A stretch of DNA of 36,670 bases from Candidatus Homeothermus arabinoxylanisolvens (GTDB taxonomy: Bacteria; Bacteroidota; Bacteroidia; Bacteroidales; Muribaculaceae), in contig LUJO01000059.1 in the NCBI GenBank assembly GCA_001689405.1, positions 1 through 36,670 on the forward strand, read 5' to 3'. Both the position numbers and the translations under genes were made by a program. This document shows, piece after piece, positions 24,754-33,056 of this stretch (positions are counted from its first letter, which is position 1; every line of letters begins with the position of its first letter). The notes under the pieces are model-generated. The model was not told the DNA's origin and ran no database searches. It was given only the letters and a program-made list of their open reading frames with translations.

Positions 24754-25996
24754 GCCCCTCGTAGACCTGAACATAGCGGGCAGCCGCCACAGGCTCCGAA
24801 TACTGCGCCACGGCCTCGGCACGCGCGTTGCGGCACATGCGGTCATACTCTCCGCAGTAAAGGGTCGTGTATATGCCCTCGGCAAGGTCCTCGGCCGACT
24901 TGTAGCGGGCCACATAACCGTTGACGCGATGCGCTATCATCTGCGGTATTCCTCCCGTGTCAAAACCTACACAAGGTGTGCCGCACGACATCGCCTCGAC
25001 TATAGTATTGGGCAGATTGTCCTGAAGCGACGGCGTCACATACAGGTCGACGGCATTATATATATCGACAAGCTCGCGCTCATCACTCACATAATCAAGA
25101 CAATATATGGGGAATGGAAAACTGTCGGTATATCCGGCCGATGCCGCTCCCAGCACCACTACACCGAGGCGGTCGGTCATGTCGGGGTATCTGTCGGCCA
25201 GCATACGGCACGCCTCGATCAGATAGTCCATGCCCTTGCGTTTGTCGGTTGTCTTCATAGAGCCGAAAAGAAGTAGCTGACGGTCGGCCGGCAGTTCAAG
25301 CCGCGTACGTGCCTGCGCCTTGTCACGCGGGCTGAAAAGGTCGGTGTCAATGGCGTTGGGTATATCGGTAACGCAATGCCCCTCGGTAAGCCTCGCCTTA
25401 CGGGCAAGCGACGCCAGCCATCGGCTGCATGCCACAAACGCTATTTTGCCGCCATTATAAACCGACATCTTGCGGTCAAACGTCGTTCTTGACAGATCAT
25501 GCTCCCCCGGGTGACGCAGCATCGGGCAGCGGCCGCACTCCGCCGTATACCGGTTGCAGCCGTCGGAATAATGGCATATGCCGGTAAAGGGCCACATATC
25601 GTGCATGGTCCATACAACAGGCTTACCGGAGGCAAATATGGCCCGCAGCCCGTCAAGCGACAGCATGCCCTGATTCACCCAATGCAGATGTATGACATCG
25701 ACCTCCTTGAAGGCCTGAAGTTTCGTTATATCGGTACCCGACGACGCTATGTCCACTCCAAACAGATTGTCACGGCTGAAGCCGTTGGCGGTCCATATGC
25801 GCAGACGCTCCTCAAGAAAATGCCATCGGCGCTTCATGTCGGCAGACAGCGACATCACCCTCGTGTCGGAAGTGGCGCGGTCACGCACGAGCATCTTGGC
25901 CTCCACGCCATTGCGGCACAGAGCTTTCATAAGCCTGTTGGCGGCTATCGCCGCTCCGCCCTTACGCTCGGCGGTATTAACTATCAGCACCTTCAT
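24734..25996 (-). CDS. Glycosyltransferase family 4 (GT-B fold)
   Basis: A 420-residue GT-B retaining glycosyltransferase. The N-terminal half starts KVLIVNTAERKGGAAIAANRLMKAL and includes DVIHLHWVNQGMLSLDGL and VVWTMHDMWPFTGICHYSDG, with a Cys cluster (CNRYTAECGRCPML) frequent in this Bacteroidota subgroup. The donor-binding half has SMKTTDKRKGMDYLIEAC and the E-x7-E region LPNTIVEAMSCGTPCVGFDTGG. It is cytoplasmic or membrane-associated and likely builds the same kind of surface glycan as the neighbouring GT9 and flippase. Its 3' end overlaps DUF389 tail to tail. It has its own -7 element. Donor and acceptor are not predictable. Confidence 0.92.
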   Translation of the reverse strand: MKVLIVNTAERKGGAAIAANRLMKALCRNGVEAKMLVRDRATSDTRVMSLSADMKRRWHFLEERLRIWTANGFSRDNLFGVDIASSGTDITKLQAFKEVDVIHLHWVNQGMLSLDGLRAIFASGKPVVWTMHDMWPFTGICHYSDGCNRYTAECGRCPMLRHPGEHDLSRTTFDRKMSVYNGGKIAFVACSRWLASLARKARLTEGHCVTDIPNAIDTDLFSPRDKAQARTRLELPADRQLLLFGSMKTTDKRKGMDYLIEACRMLADRYPDMTDRLGVVVLGAASAGYTDSFPFPIYCLDYVSDERELVDIYNAVDLYVTPSLQDNLPNTIVEAMSCGTPCVGFDTGGIPQMIAHRVNGYVARYKSAEDLAEGIYTTLYCGEYDRMCRNARAEAVAQYSEPVAAARYVQVYEGLISQVR

Positions 25997-26021
25997 TATC
26001 GCGAGAACTATATACTGTATG

Positions 26022-26029
26022 CAAATATA
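26022..26029 (-). promoter_or_regulatory. -7 element (TATATTTG) for the GT4 gene
   Basis: Exact TAnnTTTG on the minus strand, 25 bp before the ATG at 25996. No clear -33 box. Confidence 0.5.
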
Positions 26030-26066
26030 CTAATTTAGATATGTCCGTCCGGCATAAAGCGTGAGG

Positions 26067-26705
26067 CTATTTACGGCCGAAGTCGGCGGGGATTTCGCCC
26101 CATGTCTCGGTACGCCACTTTATGATAGGGTTGGCGTAGGTGTTGGCGGCAAGCCACGCCTCGGCACGTCGCACAAGCGACAGCAGCTTATGTGTCTTGG
26201 GGGTATCGGAAAGTGTGGTCTTGGCCTTGCGGTTGCGCACCCAAGCCTGCGCCGTGACGCTGTCGCTGTAGATAGGGAAATTCCATCCGCGCTGCTTGCA
26301 CAGCGCAAGTGCGTGAACGAGCGCGAGAAACTCACCGATATTGTTGGTGCCGTTGTCGACAGGGCCGAAACGGAAAATCTCCTCCCCAGTAGCCACCCAC
26401 ACACCGCGGTACTCCATGCGGCCGGGATTGCCCGCACAAGCGGCATCCACGGCTATTGCGTCGAGCCTTATTTCGGGAAAAGCATCGTAGTTTACCTGAG
26501 GTGCCTGATGCGAGGCAATGGCCCGTAGCGCATACATCTCGCTGTCACTGTCGCCGCGAAACGCCTCGGTGGCATCGGTCTGCGAACGAAAGGCCTTATA
26601 GCGTGCTCCGGGAAAATTATGTACCTGCTGCTCACACTCCTCCCAAGAGTCATATATACCGGGTGCCCGTCCTGCCCAGACGACATAAAATTTACGTGTC
26701 TCCAT
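26067..26705 (-). CDS. rnhA: Ribonuclease H with N-terminal viroplasmin-like domain
   Basis: Cleaves the RNA strand of RNA-DNA hybrids. The 212-residue protein combines a short viroplasmin/HBD-type domain (1-50: KFYVVWAGRAPGIYDSWEEC to YKAFRS), which binds hybrids, with an RNase HI domain. The four catalytic acids can be seen: Asp87 in AIAVDAACAGNPG, Glu125 in NNIGEFLALVHAL, Asp148 in IYSDSVTAQAW and Asp208 in the C-terminal PADFG. It starts one base after the stop of the alanine-dehydrogenase-like gene, so it is the last cistron of the NUDIX-aroK operon. Domain order is that of eukaryotic-type RNase H1, which is common in Bacteroidota. Confidence 0.94.
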   Translation of the reverse strand: METRKFYVVWAGRAPGIYDSWEECEQQVHNFPGARYKAFRSQTDATEAFRGDSDSEMYALRAIASHQAPQVNYDAFPEIRLDAIAVDAACAGNPGRMEYRGVWVATGEEIFRFGPVDNGTNNIGEFLALVHALALCKQRGWNFPIYSDSVTAQAWVRNRKAKTTLSDTPKTHKLLSLVRRAEAWLAANTYANPIIKWRTETWGEIPADFGRK

Positions 26706-26706
26706 A

Positions 26707-27879
26707 CTACGAACAGTTTAGAAGCAATGACACATCCATGGCCCTTACGCCGGCCACACGCGCTATGCGCCGGTTCACAGCCTTGCCGAGAAACGTGTAG
26801 ACGGCACACTGCAGTCCGGGACGCATCTTGACTGTATTGTCGACACCCTCGCATGAAAGTATGTCGCGCATAAGCGACAGAAACGTGTTGCTGAGCGCCA
26901 TGGCCGATGTACGTGGCACGGCATTGCCTATGCCCGTATAACATGCGCGGCGCCCGGGTCCCGCATCGGCCGGCGATGACGATATGTCGACTTCAGGCAA
27001 CGACGTAAACATAGGCGCGCGGTCATGGTTAAGATCCATGATGACAACGCCCTTCTTCATTATGTCGACCATGTCGGAGCCGATAGTGTAACGCGGCGAC
27101 ACCTCGGTGGCTATGACCACATCGGCGCCGCGCAATGCATTGGCCACGACATGAGGGTGCAGCGCGGAGGTTATTATACCCGGAACGGAGCGCGAGGCTT
27201 CGCGCAGACGGTAGACATCGTTATCAAACATACGCACCGTAGCGCCCGCGCCGAGAGCTGACGACGCGGCGGCACACGCAGCTATGCCCGACCCTATGAC
27301 CGTGACCTCGCAAGGCACTATTCCGGCCACACCGCCGAGCAGTATGCCCTTGCCGTGGAGCGGATCGGCAAGCAATGAAGCACTGAGCGCAACGGCCGCA
27401 CGGCCGTCGATTTCCGACAGTATGTCGTAAAACGGAGTATTGCCCCGCCCGTCGTCAATCAGGTCGACGGCCACAGCTATTATGTGGCGGTCGAGAAGCT
27501 GCTTGACCGACTGCGGCGACTGGCGGTTCTCGTTGAGCAACGACAGCAGCATGGCTCCGCGCCGCATTTTACGGATGTCGGAGTCGCTCAGCGGCGCCAG
27601 ATCTATGACTATGTCGCACGACAAGGCATCTTCACGACGGCATATTTCAGCACCGGCTTTCATATAAGCCGTGTCGGTATAGTGTATGACCCGCGCGGCG
27701 CCCTCCTCTATCCTGACGGCATAACCCGTTTCGGTAAGCACCGCCACCGCTTCGGGAGTAAGCGGAAAGCGCCGCTCTCCCGCTTCACAGCATGAAGGAA
27801 GACCTATGGTAAGCCTGCGGGGCTTTTTCATAACGGCCGCTTCCTGAGGCCGGGGAGTATAAGATGTGTCAGACAGCAT
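26707..27879 (-). CDS. Alanine dehydrogenase / NAD(P) transhydrogenase-like protein, catalytic residues doubtful
   Basis: Related to alanine dehydrogenase and transhydrogenase alpha. It has 390 residues; a shorter start, ATG at 27831 (MKKPRRLTIGLPSC), is possible and would avoid the 11-bp overlap with aroK. The N-terminal domain has GERRFPLTPEAVAVLTETGY, the substrate-domain signature. The Rossmann part has CEVTVIGSGIAACAAASSALGAGATVRMFDND, a dinucleotide-binding loop. Where alanine dehydrogenases have the Lys of VKVKEP and the His of YLHLA, this protein reads VIDLAPL and SLLNENR, so both standard catalytic side chains appear absent. It may have another substrate or a non-catalytic role. It lies between aroK and the RNase H gene in one operon. 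Confidence 0.8.
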   Translation of the reverse strand: MLSDTSYTPRPQEAAVMKKPRRLTIGLPSCCEAGERRFPLTPEAVAVLTETGYAVRIEEGAARVIHYTDTAYMKAGAEICRREDALSCDIVIDLAPLSDSDIRKMRRGAMLLSLLNENRQSPQSVKQLLDRHIIAVAVDLIDDGRGNTPFYDILSEIDGRAAVALSASLLADPLHGKGILLGGVAGIVPCEVTVIGSGIAACAAASSALGAGATVRMFDNDVYRLREASRSVPGIITSALHPHVVANALRGADVVIATEVSPRYTIGSDMVDIMKKGVVIMDLNHDRAPMFTSLPEVDISSSPADAGPGRRACYTGIGNAVPRTSAMALSNTFLSLMRDILSCEGVDNTVKMRPGLQCAVYTFLGKAVNRRIARVAGVRAMDVSLLLNCS

Positions 27880-28408
27880 AGTCGGTCATTAATTCGTTTA
27901 TAAATCGGCGTGCGGTGTCGAGTTTTTCCGACTCCGACTCCATGAGGTCAGACTTAAAGGTAACTGCCGCCCTGTTGTAGTGCGGCATGCGTCCGGCGAG
28001 AGCCTTAACTATAAACTCGCGCAGCTCGTCGTCGGTTTTATCGGCTATAAGCGGGCGTTTGTGGCGGCCGCGTTTAAGCCTGACAAACAGTTTGTCGACC
28101 GACGTATCGAGAAATACAGTCTTGCCGTGAGTGTTCATCCACTCTATATTGTCAAAGAAGCAGGGTGTGCCCCCTCCACAAGCCACTATGACATCCTCAA
28201 ACTCACCTACCTCATGAAGCATGGCACGCTCGATATCGCGAAATCCACGCTCGCCGCGCTCGGCAAAAAGCTGCGACACCGAGGCATGATAACGCCCCTC
28301 TATATAATTGTCGAGGTCAATAAAGCTAATTCCGGTCAGCGATGACACCATACGTCCGAGCGTCGACTTACCGCACCCCATGTAGCCTATCAGAAATATC
28401 GGTCGCAT
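27869..28408 (-). CDS. aroK: Shikimate kinase
   Basis: Phosphorylates shikimate at the 3-OH with ATP, the fifth step of chorismate (aromatic amino acid) synthesis. The 179 residues are the normal length. Walker A is GYMGCGKST (8-16), the shikimate-binding residues include Asp33 in DLD, Arg57 in GFRDIE and the GGG at 78-80, and the lid Arg is Arg118 in HKRPL; Arg140 in AGRMPHY is the usual C-terminal substrate contact. It sits 38 bp after the NUDIX gene and overlaps the next gene by 11 bp. Confidence 0.97.
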   Translation of the reverse strand: MRPIFLIGYMGCGKSTLGRMVSSLTGISFIDLDNYIEGRYHASVSQLFAERGERGFRDIERAMLHEVGEFEDVIVACGGGTPCFFDNIEWMNTHGKTVFLDTSVDKLFVRLKRGRHKRPLIADKTDDELREFIVKALAGRMPHYNRAAVTFKSDLMESESEKLDTARRFINELMTDYAV

Positions 28409-28446
28409 AATAACTCAATTATAAATACAACAACAGGTCAATAAGC

Positions 28447-29001
28447 CTACAGCCCGTGCTTCTCTTTCATAAACCACCGCCACAGCGGGGCCGCCATAAG
28501 GGCTTGGATAATCTCGTTGCGACACAGCATGCCGTACACCTCATCACGCGAGAACAAGTGCACCGTTATGCTCTCCGTACGGTCCAGATGCTGGTCGGCC
28601 ACATGCCTTACTCCCTCGGCCACAAAACAATGGCAGAGATTGGTCGATGTCGACGGATTGGGCGAGAGCACCATGGCCTCGGACCACTCTCCGCCCGCAT
28701 AACCGGTCTCTTCAAGAAGTTCGCGACGCGCGGCATCGATCGGTGCCTCGCCCTCCTCCACGACTCCGGCACACAGCTCAAAGTCGGTACGCTGCAGTCC
28801 GTGACGGTACTGACGCACCATCACCATCTCATCGCGGTCGGTGATTGCGATAATATTGACCCAGTCGGGATATTCAAGTACATAATACTCGTCGTTCACC
28901 ACCCCGTCGGGCAGTTTTATACGGTCGCGGCGTGCCGTAAGCCACGGACGCTTTATAATGTACTCCGATGATAGTATCTCGCATTTTGCATTTTCATCCA
29001 T
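28447..29001 (-). CDS. NUDIX hydrolase (ADP-ribose pyrophosphatase-like)
   Basis: Hydrolyses nucleoside diphosphates linked to another group, X; the overall form resembles ADP-ribose pyrophosphatases. The NUDIX box is complete at residues 79-101 (G79, E85, R93, E94, E97, E98, G100), counted from the ATG at 29001. A longer TTG start at 29028 would overlap the promoter, so MDENAKCEIL is preferred and gives 184 residues. WVNIIAITDRDEMVMVRQYRHG before the box is typical of ADPR-type members. The C-terminal half is helical and may position the substrate. It heads the operon NUDIX - aroK - alanine-dehydrogenase-like - RNase H. Confidence 0.9.
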   Translation of the reverse strand: MDENAKCEILSSEYIIKRPWLTARRDRIKLPDGVVNDEYYVLEYPDWVNIIAITDRDEMVMVRQYRHGLQRTDFELCAGVVEEGEAPIDAARRELLEETGYAGGEWSEAMVLSPNPSTSTNLCHCFVAEGVRHVADQHLDRTESITVHLFSRDEVYGMLCRNEIIQALMAAPLWRWFMKEKHGL

Positions 29002-29025
29002 GTCGTAGAACTTGTTGAGTAATTG

Positions 29026-29058
29026 CAAAGATACGAATAAGTTGAGAGCAAAAACAAA
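29026..29058 (-). promoter_or_regulatory. Promoter of the NUDIX-aroK operon; fixes the NUDIX start
   Basis: Minus-strand TTTG at 29058-29055, 21-bp spacer, TATCTTTG at 29033-29026. Predicted transcript start is near 29019, before the ATG at 29001 but after the TTG at 29028. Confidence 0.7.
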
Positions 29059-29097
29059 TTTATTTGATTTTGCCGAGCGGAAGTATCTAAGATTACC

Positions 29098-30069
29098 CTA
29101 CAAGCGGCCGAGAGCTCTGGCAAGATACGGATGTGCCGACAGGAGCGCGGTCTTGGCACTTTCAGTGTCGGCCATGAAGCGATCGCGGAGTTGCTGCGAC
29201 TGTGTCATGGGGCGATGCCGCAGTCGCTTGACGAGTTTTGCGCATCCGGCCGCAAGTTCAACGGTAGGATGGTTCATAAACGACTGCACAAAAATGTCAT
29301 ATATATAGTCGACGGCCGTATCGGACGGATGCACCATGTCGGCGGCATAAAAACGGTAGTCGCGCAGATCGTCAAGCATTATCTCATACGACGGGAAGTA
29401 TAACGCCATATCGGGGTATTCGGCGGTCAGCCGGTCGACGGCAAGGAGCAACGCCGACTTGCTTACCTGATTTTCATGAGCTCCGTCGGCAAGATGGCGT
29501 ATCGGACTTACGGTAAATATGACTTTCAGCTGCGGGAAGCGGGCCGATATCTCACGCAGCATCTTCTTCCAGAGCCCTACGGTCTGGGTAGCCGTAAGCA
29601 TCTCACGGTTGAAAGTATCGGCCGGCATCTTGTGGCAGTTAGCCACCACTCTGTTGCCCTCCTTAAGACGATATATATAAGATGTACCGAAAGTGACTAT
29701 AAGCGCCGAAGCATTGGCAAGAGCCTCGCGGGCTTCGGCAGCGGCGCTGTTCATGGCCGCAAGAACGGCCTCGCGGTCAGTGCCGGAGAAGCGTGAGTGA
29801 TGTGAGTAGCTGTGCCACAGTCCGTCGTGCATGAACAGATCGTTGTCGGTATAGTCACGGCCGTAAAGCAGGTCGAGCAATACCGACGCTATACTTGCCG
29901 GATTGTATAAGGTGCCGCACGGATTGATGACCGTGTCAAACAGCTCGCCCTGAAGCCGCGAACCTATGTTTTCGGTAAAACAAGAGCCGAGCATCACCAC
30001 CGGCCTGTTGTGGTCGACAAGTCCCTGACGGCCCTGCAGAGGCTTTATGACTGTACGAAATTGTATCAT
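29098..30069 (-). CDS. GSCFA-domain protein (SGNH-hydrolase-like)
   Basis: The GSCFA family is named for its N-terminal motif, here MLGSCFTENIG (residues 26-36), which occupies the place of the nucleophile Ser block (Ser29) in SGNH esterases. The other expected block, YAADMVHPSD with Asp244 and His247, completes a likely Ser-Asp-His triad; TVSPIRHLADG and HENQVSKS are family-typical. The 323 residues have no signal peptide, so the enzyme seems cytoplasmic unless exported otherwise. The biochemical role is not established; an esterase or acyltransferase acting on carbohydrate is an inference. It starts 2 bp after the PorE-like gene and must be co-transcribed with it. Confidence 0.88.
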   Translation of the reverse strand: MIQFRTVIKPLQGRQGLVDHNRPVVMLGSCFTENIGSRLQGELFDTVINPCGTLYNPASIASVLLDLLYGRDYTDNDLFMHDGLWHSYSHHSRFSGTDREAVLAAMNSAAAEAREALANASALIVTFGTSYIYRLKEGNRVVANCHKMPADTFNREMLTATQTVGLWKKMLREISARFPQLKVIFTVSPIRHLADGAHENQVSKSALLLAVDRLTAEYPDMALYFPSYEIMLDDLRDYRFYAADMVHPSDTAVDYIYDIFVQSFMNHPTVELAAGCAKLVKRLRHRPMTQSQQLRDRFMADTESAKTALLSAHPYLARALGRL

Positions 30070-30071
30070 GA

Positions 30072-32066
30072 TCAGTATATTTTATAATCGGTTGACAGTA
30101 TCTGAAACTCCGTGCGGCGGTTTATCTGGTCGGCAACCTCCCTGTCGTCATCAGACAATTGTTCTATAAACTCCTCGTCAAGCACTGTGCCCTCGGTAAA
30201 CTGAGGATACACTTTGGCAAGGCGCGGTGTCACGGTCTTGGGGTGCGACTTGCCGTAACCGTGAGGAGTAAGACGCCCTGCGTCTATACCGGCCGCCACA
30301 AGATAGTCGATGACTGACTGCGCCCTCCGCAACGACAGGTCCATGTTATATGCTTCGGTGCCCTTGCGGTCGGTATGTGCCGCCAGTTCTATGGTCACGC
30401 CGGGATTATCGCGCAGTACCTGCGCCATTGAATCGAGTGCCGTACGCGACTCCGGCCTCAACGTAGCTTTATCGAAATCGTAAAATATATTGTCAATGAC
30501 ATTGGGCTTGTTTATCGACGCGAGAGTGAAGTTTACCTCATAACGGGCATCCTCCTCCTCGACTCCCGAGCGGAACTCCTGCTTGGCGTTAAGATATCCG
30601 GGTGAACCCGCCATCATGACATAGCTCACACCGCGCTGCAACGGAAACGAAAATGTGCCGTCAGGCTTACAGCGGGCCTTGCGGTTGGACCCGTCATCGC
30701 CCACTATGCGTATCAGGGCACTCTCCACAGGGTATCCGTCAAGGTCGGTCACCGTTCCCCCTATCTCTATCTTCAGGTCAGGCAACATAAAGGAGTACAG
30801 ATGGTCGTAGCCGCGGCTGTCGCCTCGGTTGGAACTGAAAAATCCGCTCTCACCGGGGCCGAATGTTATGCCAAAGTCATCAGCCGATGAATTTACAGGC
30901 ACTCCCATATTGGTCACACGCCAGCCGCCCGACGGCTGTTGTTCGGCACGAAACAGGTCAAGGCCGCCGAGTCCGGCATGGCCGTTGCTTGCAAAATAGA
31001 GCACACTGTCATCGCGCACGTAAGGAAACATCTCGTCGCCGGGGGTATTTATAAAATTACCGAGATTTTCAGGCGCCGATGCCCTCTCTTTAAGGTTGAT
31101 GCGCCAAAGGTCCTTGCCGCCGTATCCTCCGGGACGGTCTGACGTGAAGTAGAGCCAAGTACCGTCGGGCGACACTGACGGATGTCCGTAGCTCGAAAGC
31201 GTGTCGGCACTCACGTCAAGGCGCACCGGCGCGCTCCAGCGGGCATCGGAACGTTGCGACGTGCATATCTCCACCCCGGTATCGGCATCGGGTTCGCGAC
31301 GGGCGCGGGTAAGATACATGGTCAGCCCGTCAGGCGAAAATGCCGCTATGCCCTCGTCGTTAGCGGTGTTAATGTCGCCTTCGGCCGGTTCGGGACACAT
31401 CCACTCTCCACGCTCGTTCTTACGGGCCATCCACAGATCGCTCTTCTTCATGCCGGTGATTTCGCTGCGCGATGTACCGGTGACCCGCTCGTTAGTCGTG
31501 GTAAAATACAGCACCTCGCCGCTGCGGTCATGAAACATAGGAGCAAATTCGCTTCGGCGCGAATTGAATAACCTGACGTTCTTAACCACATACCGTGTAG
31601 GATGCTCCTTCAGCGACTCCGCAAGGCGGCAGCCGGCAAGTCCGCTGACAGCGTCGGCAGAATCGGCAGGCGACAGCGCAAGATACTTCGAATAGGCATC
31701 GGCCGCGGGAGCATATTTGCCTTCGGCATGAAGTGAACGGCCGAGATAAAGCAGGGCGGAAGAATCAGGATAGTTGTAGCGCAACGCATTGCGATAGGCG
31801 GCCGAAGCACGCGCGTTCATGCTCAGACGGCTGTAGCACTGACCCATCTTGAACGCTACCTCGCCGCGAAGCGGGCGCTCCGACTTTTTCTTAAGCCGGT
31901 TGTAGACCTTACGGTAAGTACGCGACGCGTCATAATACTCGCCGCGCGCCATCTGCCCGTCGGCCACAGTCAGCTTCGCCGCAGTGCACGAACACAACAA
32001 CGCCAGCAAGAGTCCGGCCAAAACCGCGCCGGCAAAATTATATGATGCAGACCCGTGCATGCGCAT
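30072..32066 (-). CDS. OmpA-family lipoprotein with TPR, propeller and regulatory-like domains (PorE-like)
   Basis: Predicted 664-residue outer-membrane-associated lipoprotein that binds peptidoglycan. A signal peptide ends at LLCSC with the likely lipidated Cys27. Next come TPR-like helices (about 30-155), a WD40/PD40 beta-propeller (about 165-440; FSPDGLTMYLTRA, VSPDGTWLYFTSDRPGGYGG, LYFASNGHAGLGGLDLFRA), a carboxypeptidase-regulatory-like beta domain (about 455-530), and an OmpA domain (about 540-660) with IFYDFDKATLRPES and LAAHTDRKGTEAYNMDLSLRRAQSV. This order matches PorE of the type IX secretion system of Porphyromonas gingivalis, but many Bacteroidota paralogues share it, and no other T9SS gene is in the window. 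The GSCFA gene follows directly. The second ATG (32060) is an alternative start. Confidence 0.9.
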   Translation of the reverse strand: MRMHGSASYNFAGAVLAGLLLALLCSCTAAKLTVADGQMARGEYYDASRTYRKVYNRLKKKSERPLRGEVAFKMGQCYSRLSMNARASAAYRNALRYNYPDSSALLYLGRSLHAEGKYAPAADAYSKYLALSPADSADAVSGLAGCRLAESLKEHPTRYVVKNVRLFNSRRSEFAPMFHDRSGEVLYFTTTNERVTGTSRSEITGMKKSDLWMARKNERGEWMCPEPAEGDINTANDEGIAAFSPDGLTMYLTRARREPDADTGVEICTSQRSDARWSAPVRLDVSADTLSSYGHPSVSPDGTWLYFTSDRPGGYGGKDLWRINLKERASAPENLGNFINTPGDEMFPYVRDDSVLYFASNGHAGLGGLDLFRAEQQPSGGWRVTNMGVPVNSSADDFGITFGPGESGFFSSNRGDSRGYDHLYSFMLPDLKIEIGGTVTDLDGYPVESALIRIVGDDGSNRKARCKPDGTFSFPLQRGVSYVMMAGSPGYLNAKQEFRSGVEEEDARYEVNFTLASINKPNVIDNIFYDFDKATLRPESRTALDSMAQVLRDNPGVTIELAAHTDRKGTEAYNMDLSLRRAQSVIDYLVAAGIDAGRLTPHGYGKSHPKTVTPRLAKVYPQFTEGTVLDEEFIEQLSDDDREVADQINRRTEFQILSTDYKIY

Positions 32067-32083
32067 ATTAATCTAACGTGTCA

Positions 32084-32110
32084 GGCCGGCGGTTTATTGC
32101 AGCGCCGGCC
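32084..32110. repeat. GC-rich inverted repeat between two divergent genes
   Basis: A perfect 8-bp inverted repeat (GGCCGGCG at 32084-32091, CGCCGGCC at 32103-32110) with an 11-nt AT-rich loop sits in the 94-bp gap between the PorE-like gene (-) and the PepSY-like gene (+). No T tract follows on either side, so a terminator is unlikely; an operator or leader hairpin is possible. Confidence 0.5.
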
Positions 32111-32160
32111 GACTGAACCGATTTTGTCGGCATACGTTATATCATTAAAACTTGACTATT

Positions 32161-32682
32161 ATGAAAAACAGACTTTTACCGGTGGCGGCCGCCATATTTA
32201 TTGCTACGGCAACCACTATGAACATCGATGCGCAGACTGCCAAGACTTCAGTACCGCCCTACATACATATGCAAGGCGGCGTAGGTCCGGTCATAGCGGG
32301 AGGCATTTCGGTAAACTCACTTCCCGAGCGGGCTAAGAAGATAATAAAAAAGATTGGTCAGCCGGTAGCTTCATGCGAGAATGAATACATGACCAATGAA
32401 TATGACGTCACGCTGTCGTCGGGAGTGGAGCTGGAATTTGACTCCCGCGGATATCTGCTTGAAATCGAGTCGCCCGAACACGGATCGCTTGGAAACGACT
32501 TGGTCAAGCTCATGCTTCCCGGAAAAGTGTACAGACACCTCGAGAAACTTGAACTTGATCAATACGTTACGTCCATATCAGCCGATAACGACGGATATAA
32601 GGTGGAATTCAATATGTTTACCCGTTATGACGACGCCTTCTTCAATCATAAAGGCGACCTGATAGCGGTACACTACAACTGA
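32161..32682 (+). CDS. Small secreted PepSY-like protein
   Basis: A 173-residue protein from the ATG at 32161, beginning MKNRLLPVAAAIFIATATTM with a signal peptide likely cut after IDA (residue 24), so periplasmic or exported. LPERAKKIIKKIGQPV and EYDVTLSSGVELEFDSRGYLLEIE match the PepSY-like (DUF2874) pattern of small Bacteroidota periplasmic proteins: a helix followed by beta strands reading ..V.LS.G.E.EFD..G. A second, weaker copy seems to follow (LPGKVYRHLEKL, GYKVEFNMFTRYDDAFFNHKGDLI). Function is unknown; related proteins are called putative beta-lactamase-inhibitor-like only by fold. It is divergent from the PorE-like gene and convergent with secG, and seems to stand alone. Confidence 0.7.
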   Translation: MKNRLLPVAAAIFIATATTMNIDAQTAKTSVPPYIHMQGGVGPVIAGGISVNSLPERAKKIIKKIGQPVASCENEYMTNEYDVTLSSGVELEFDSRGYLLEIESPEHGSLGNDLVKLMLPGKVYRHLEKLELDQYVTSISADNDGYKVEFNMFTRYDDAFFNHKGDLIAVHYN

Positions 32683-32693
32683 CCGCCTGCTAT

Positions 32694-33044
32694 TTACTCG
32701 GCAGGAGTGTTTTCGGGAGCTACGGGAAGGGTAGCGGCGGGAGCCACGTCGGTGTTGAAATCGGCGGGCTGAGTCTGCTCAACGGCCTGCGGAGCCACAC
32801 GTGAAGTGCTCTGTATGATGTTGCGGGGCATGAAGAATACGCCCAATATAGCAAGGATACCTATTGCCGCAGCAAGCCACCAAGTGACTTTTTCGATAAA
32901 ATCATTGGTACGACGTACACCCATAACCTGATTGGCGCCACCGAACTGCGAAGACAGACCGCCGCCCTTTGACTTCTGGATAAGTACGACACCGATCATG
33001 AGGATGGATGCTATGACAGTAAGAGTAATTACTACTATGTACAT
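32694..33044 (-). CDS. secG: Preprotein translocase subunit SecG
   Basis: Small accessory subunit of the SecYEG channel. Two membrane helices (about 2-20 and 54-72) flank the conserved cytoplasmic loop VLIQKSKGGGLSSQFGGANQVMG. The 116-residue form has an extra Pro/Ala/Gln-rich tail of about 40 residues after the second helix, seen in many Bacteroidota SecG proteins. It starts 12 bp after the TPR-like gene, so it is the last gene of the lptE operon. It converges with the PepSY-like gene at an 11-bp gap without a strong terminator. Confidence 0.95.
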   Translation of the reverse strand: MYIVVITLTVIASILMIGVVLIQKSKGGGLSSQFGGANQVMGVRRTNDFIEKVTWWLAAAIGILAILGVFFMPRNIIQSTSRVAPQAVEQTQPADFNTDVAPAATLPVAPENTPAE

Positions 33045-33056
33045 TGTTTTTTATGT

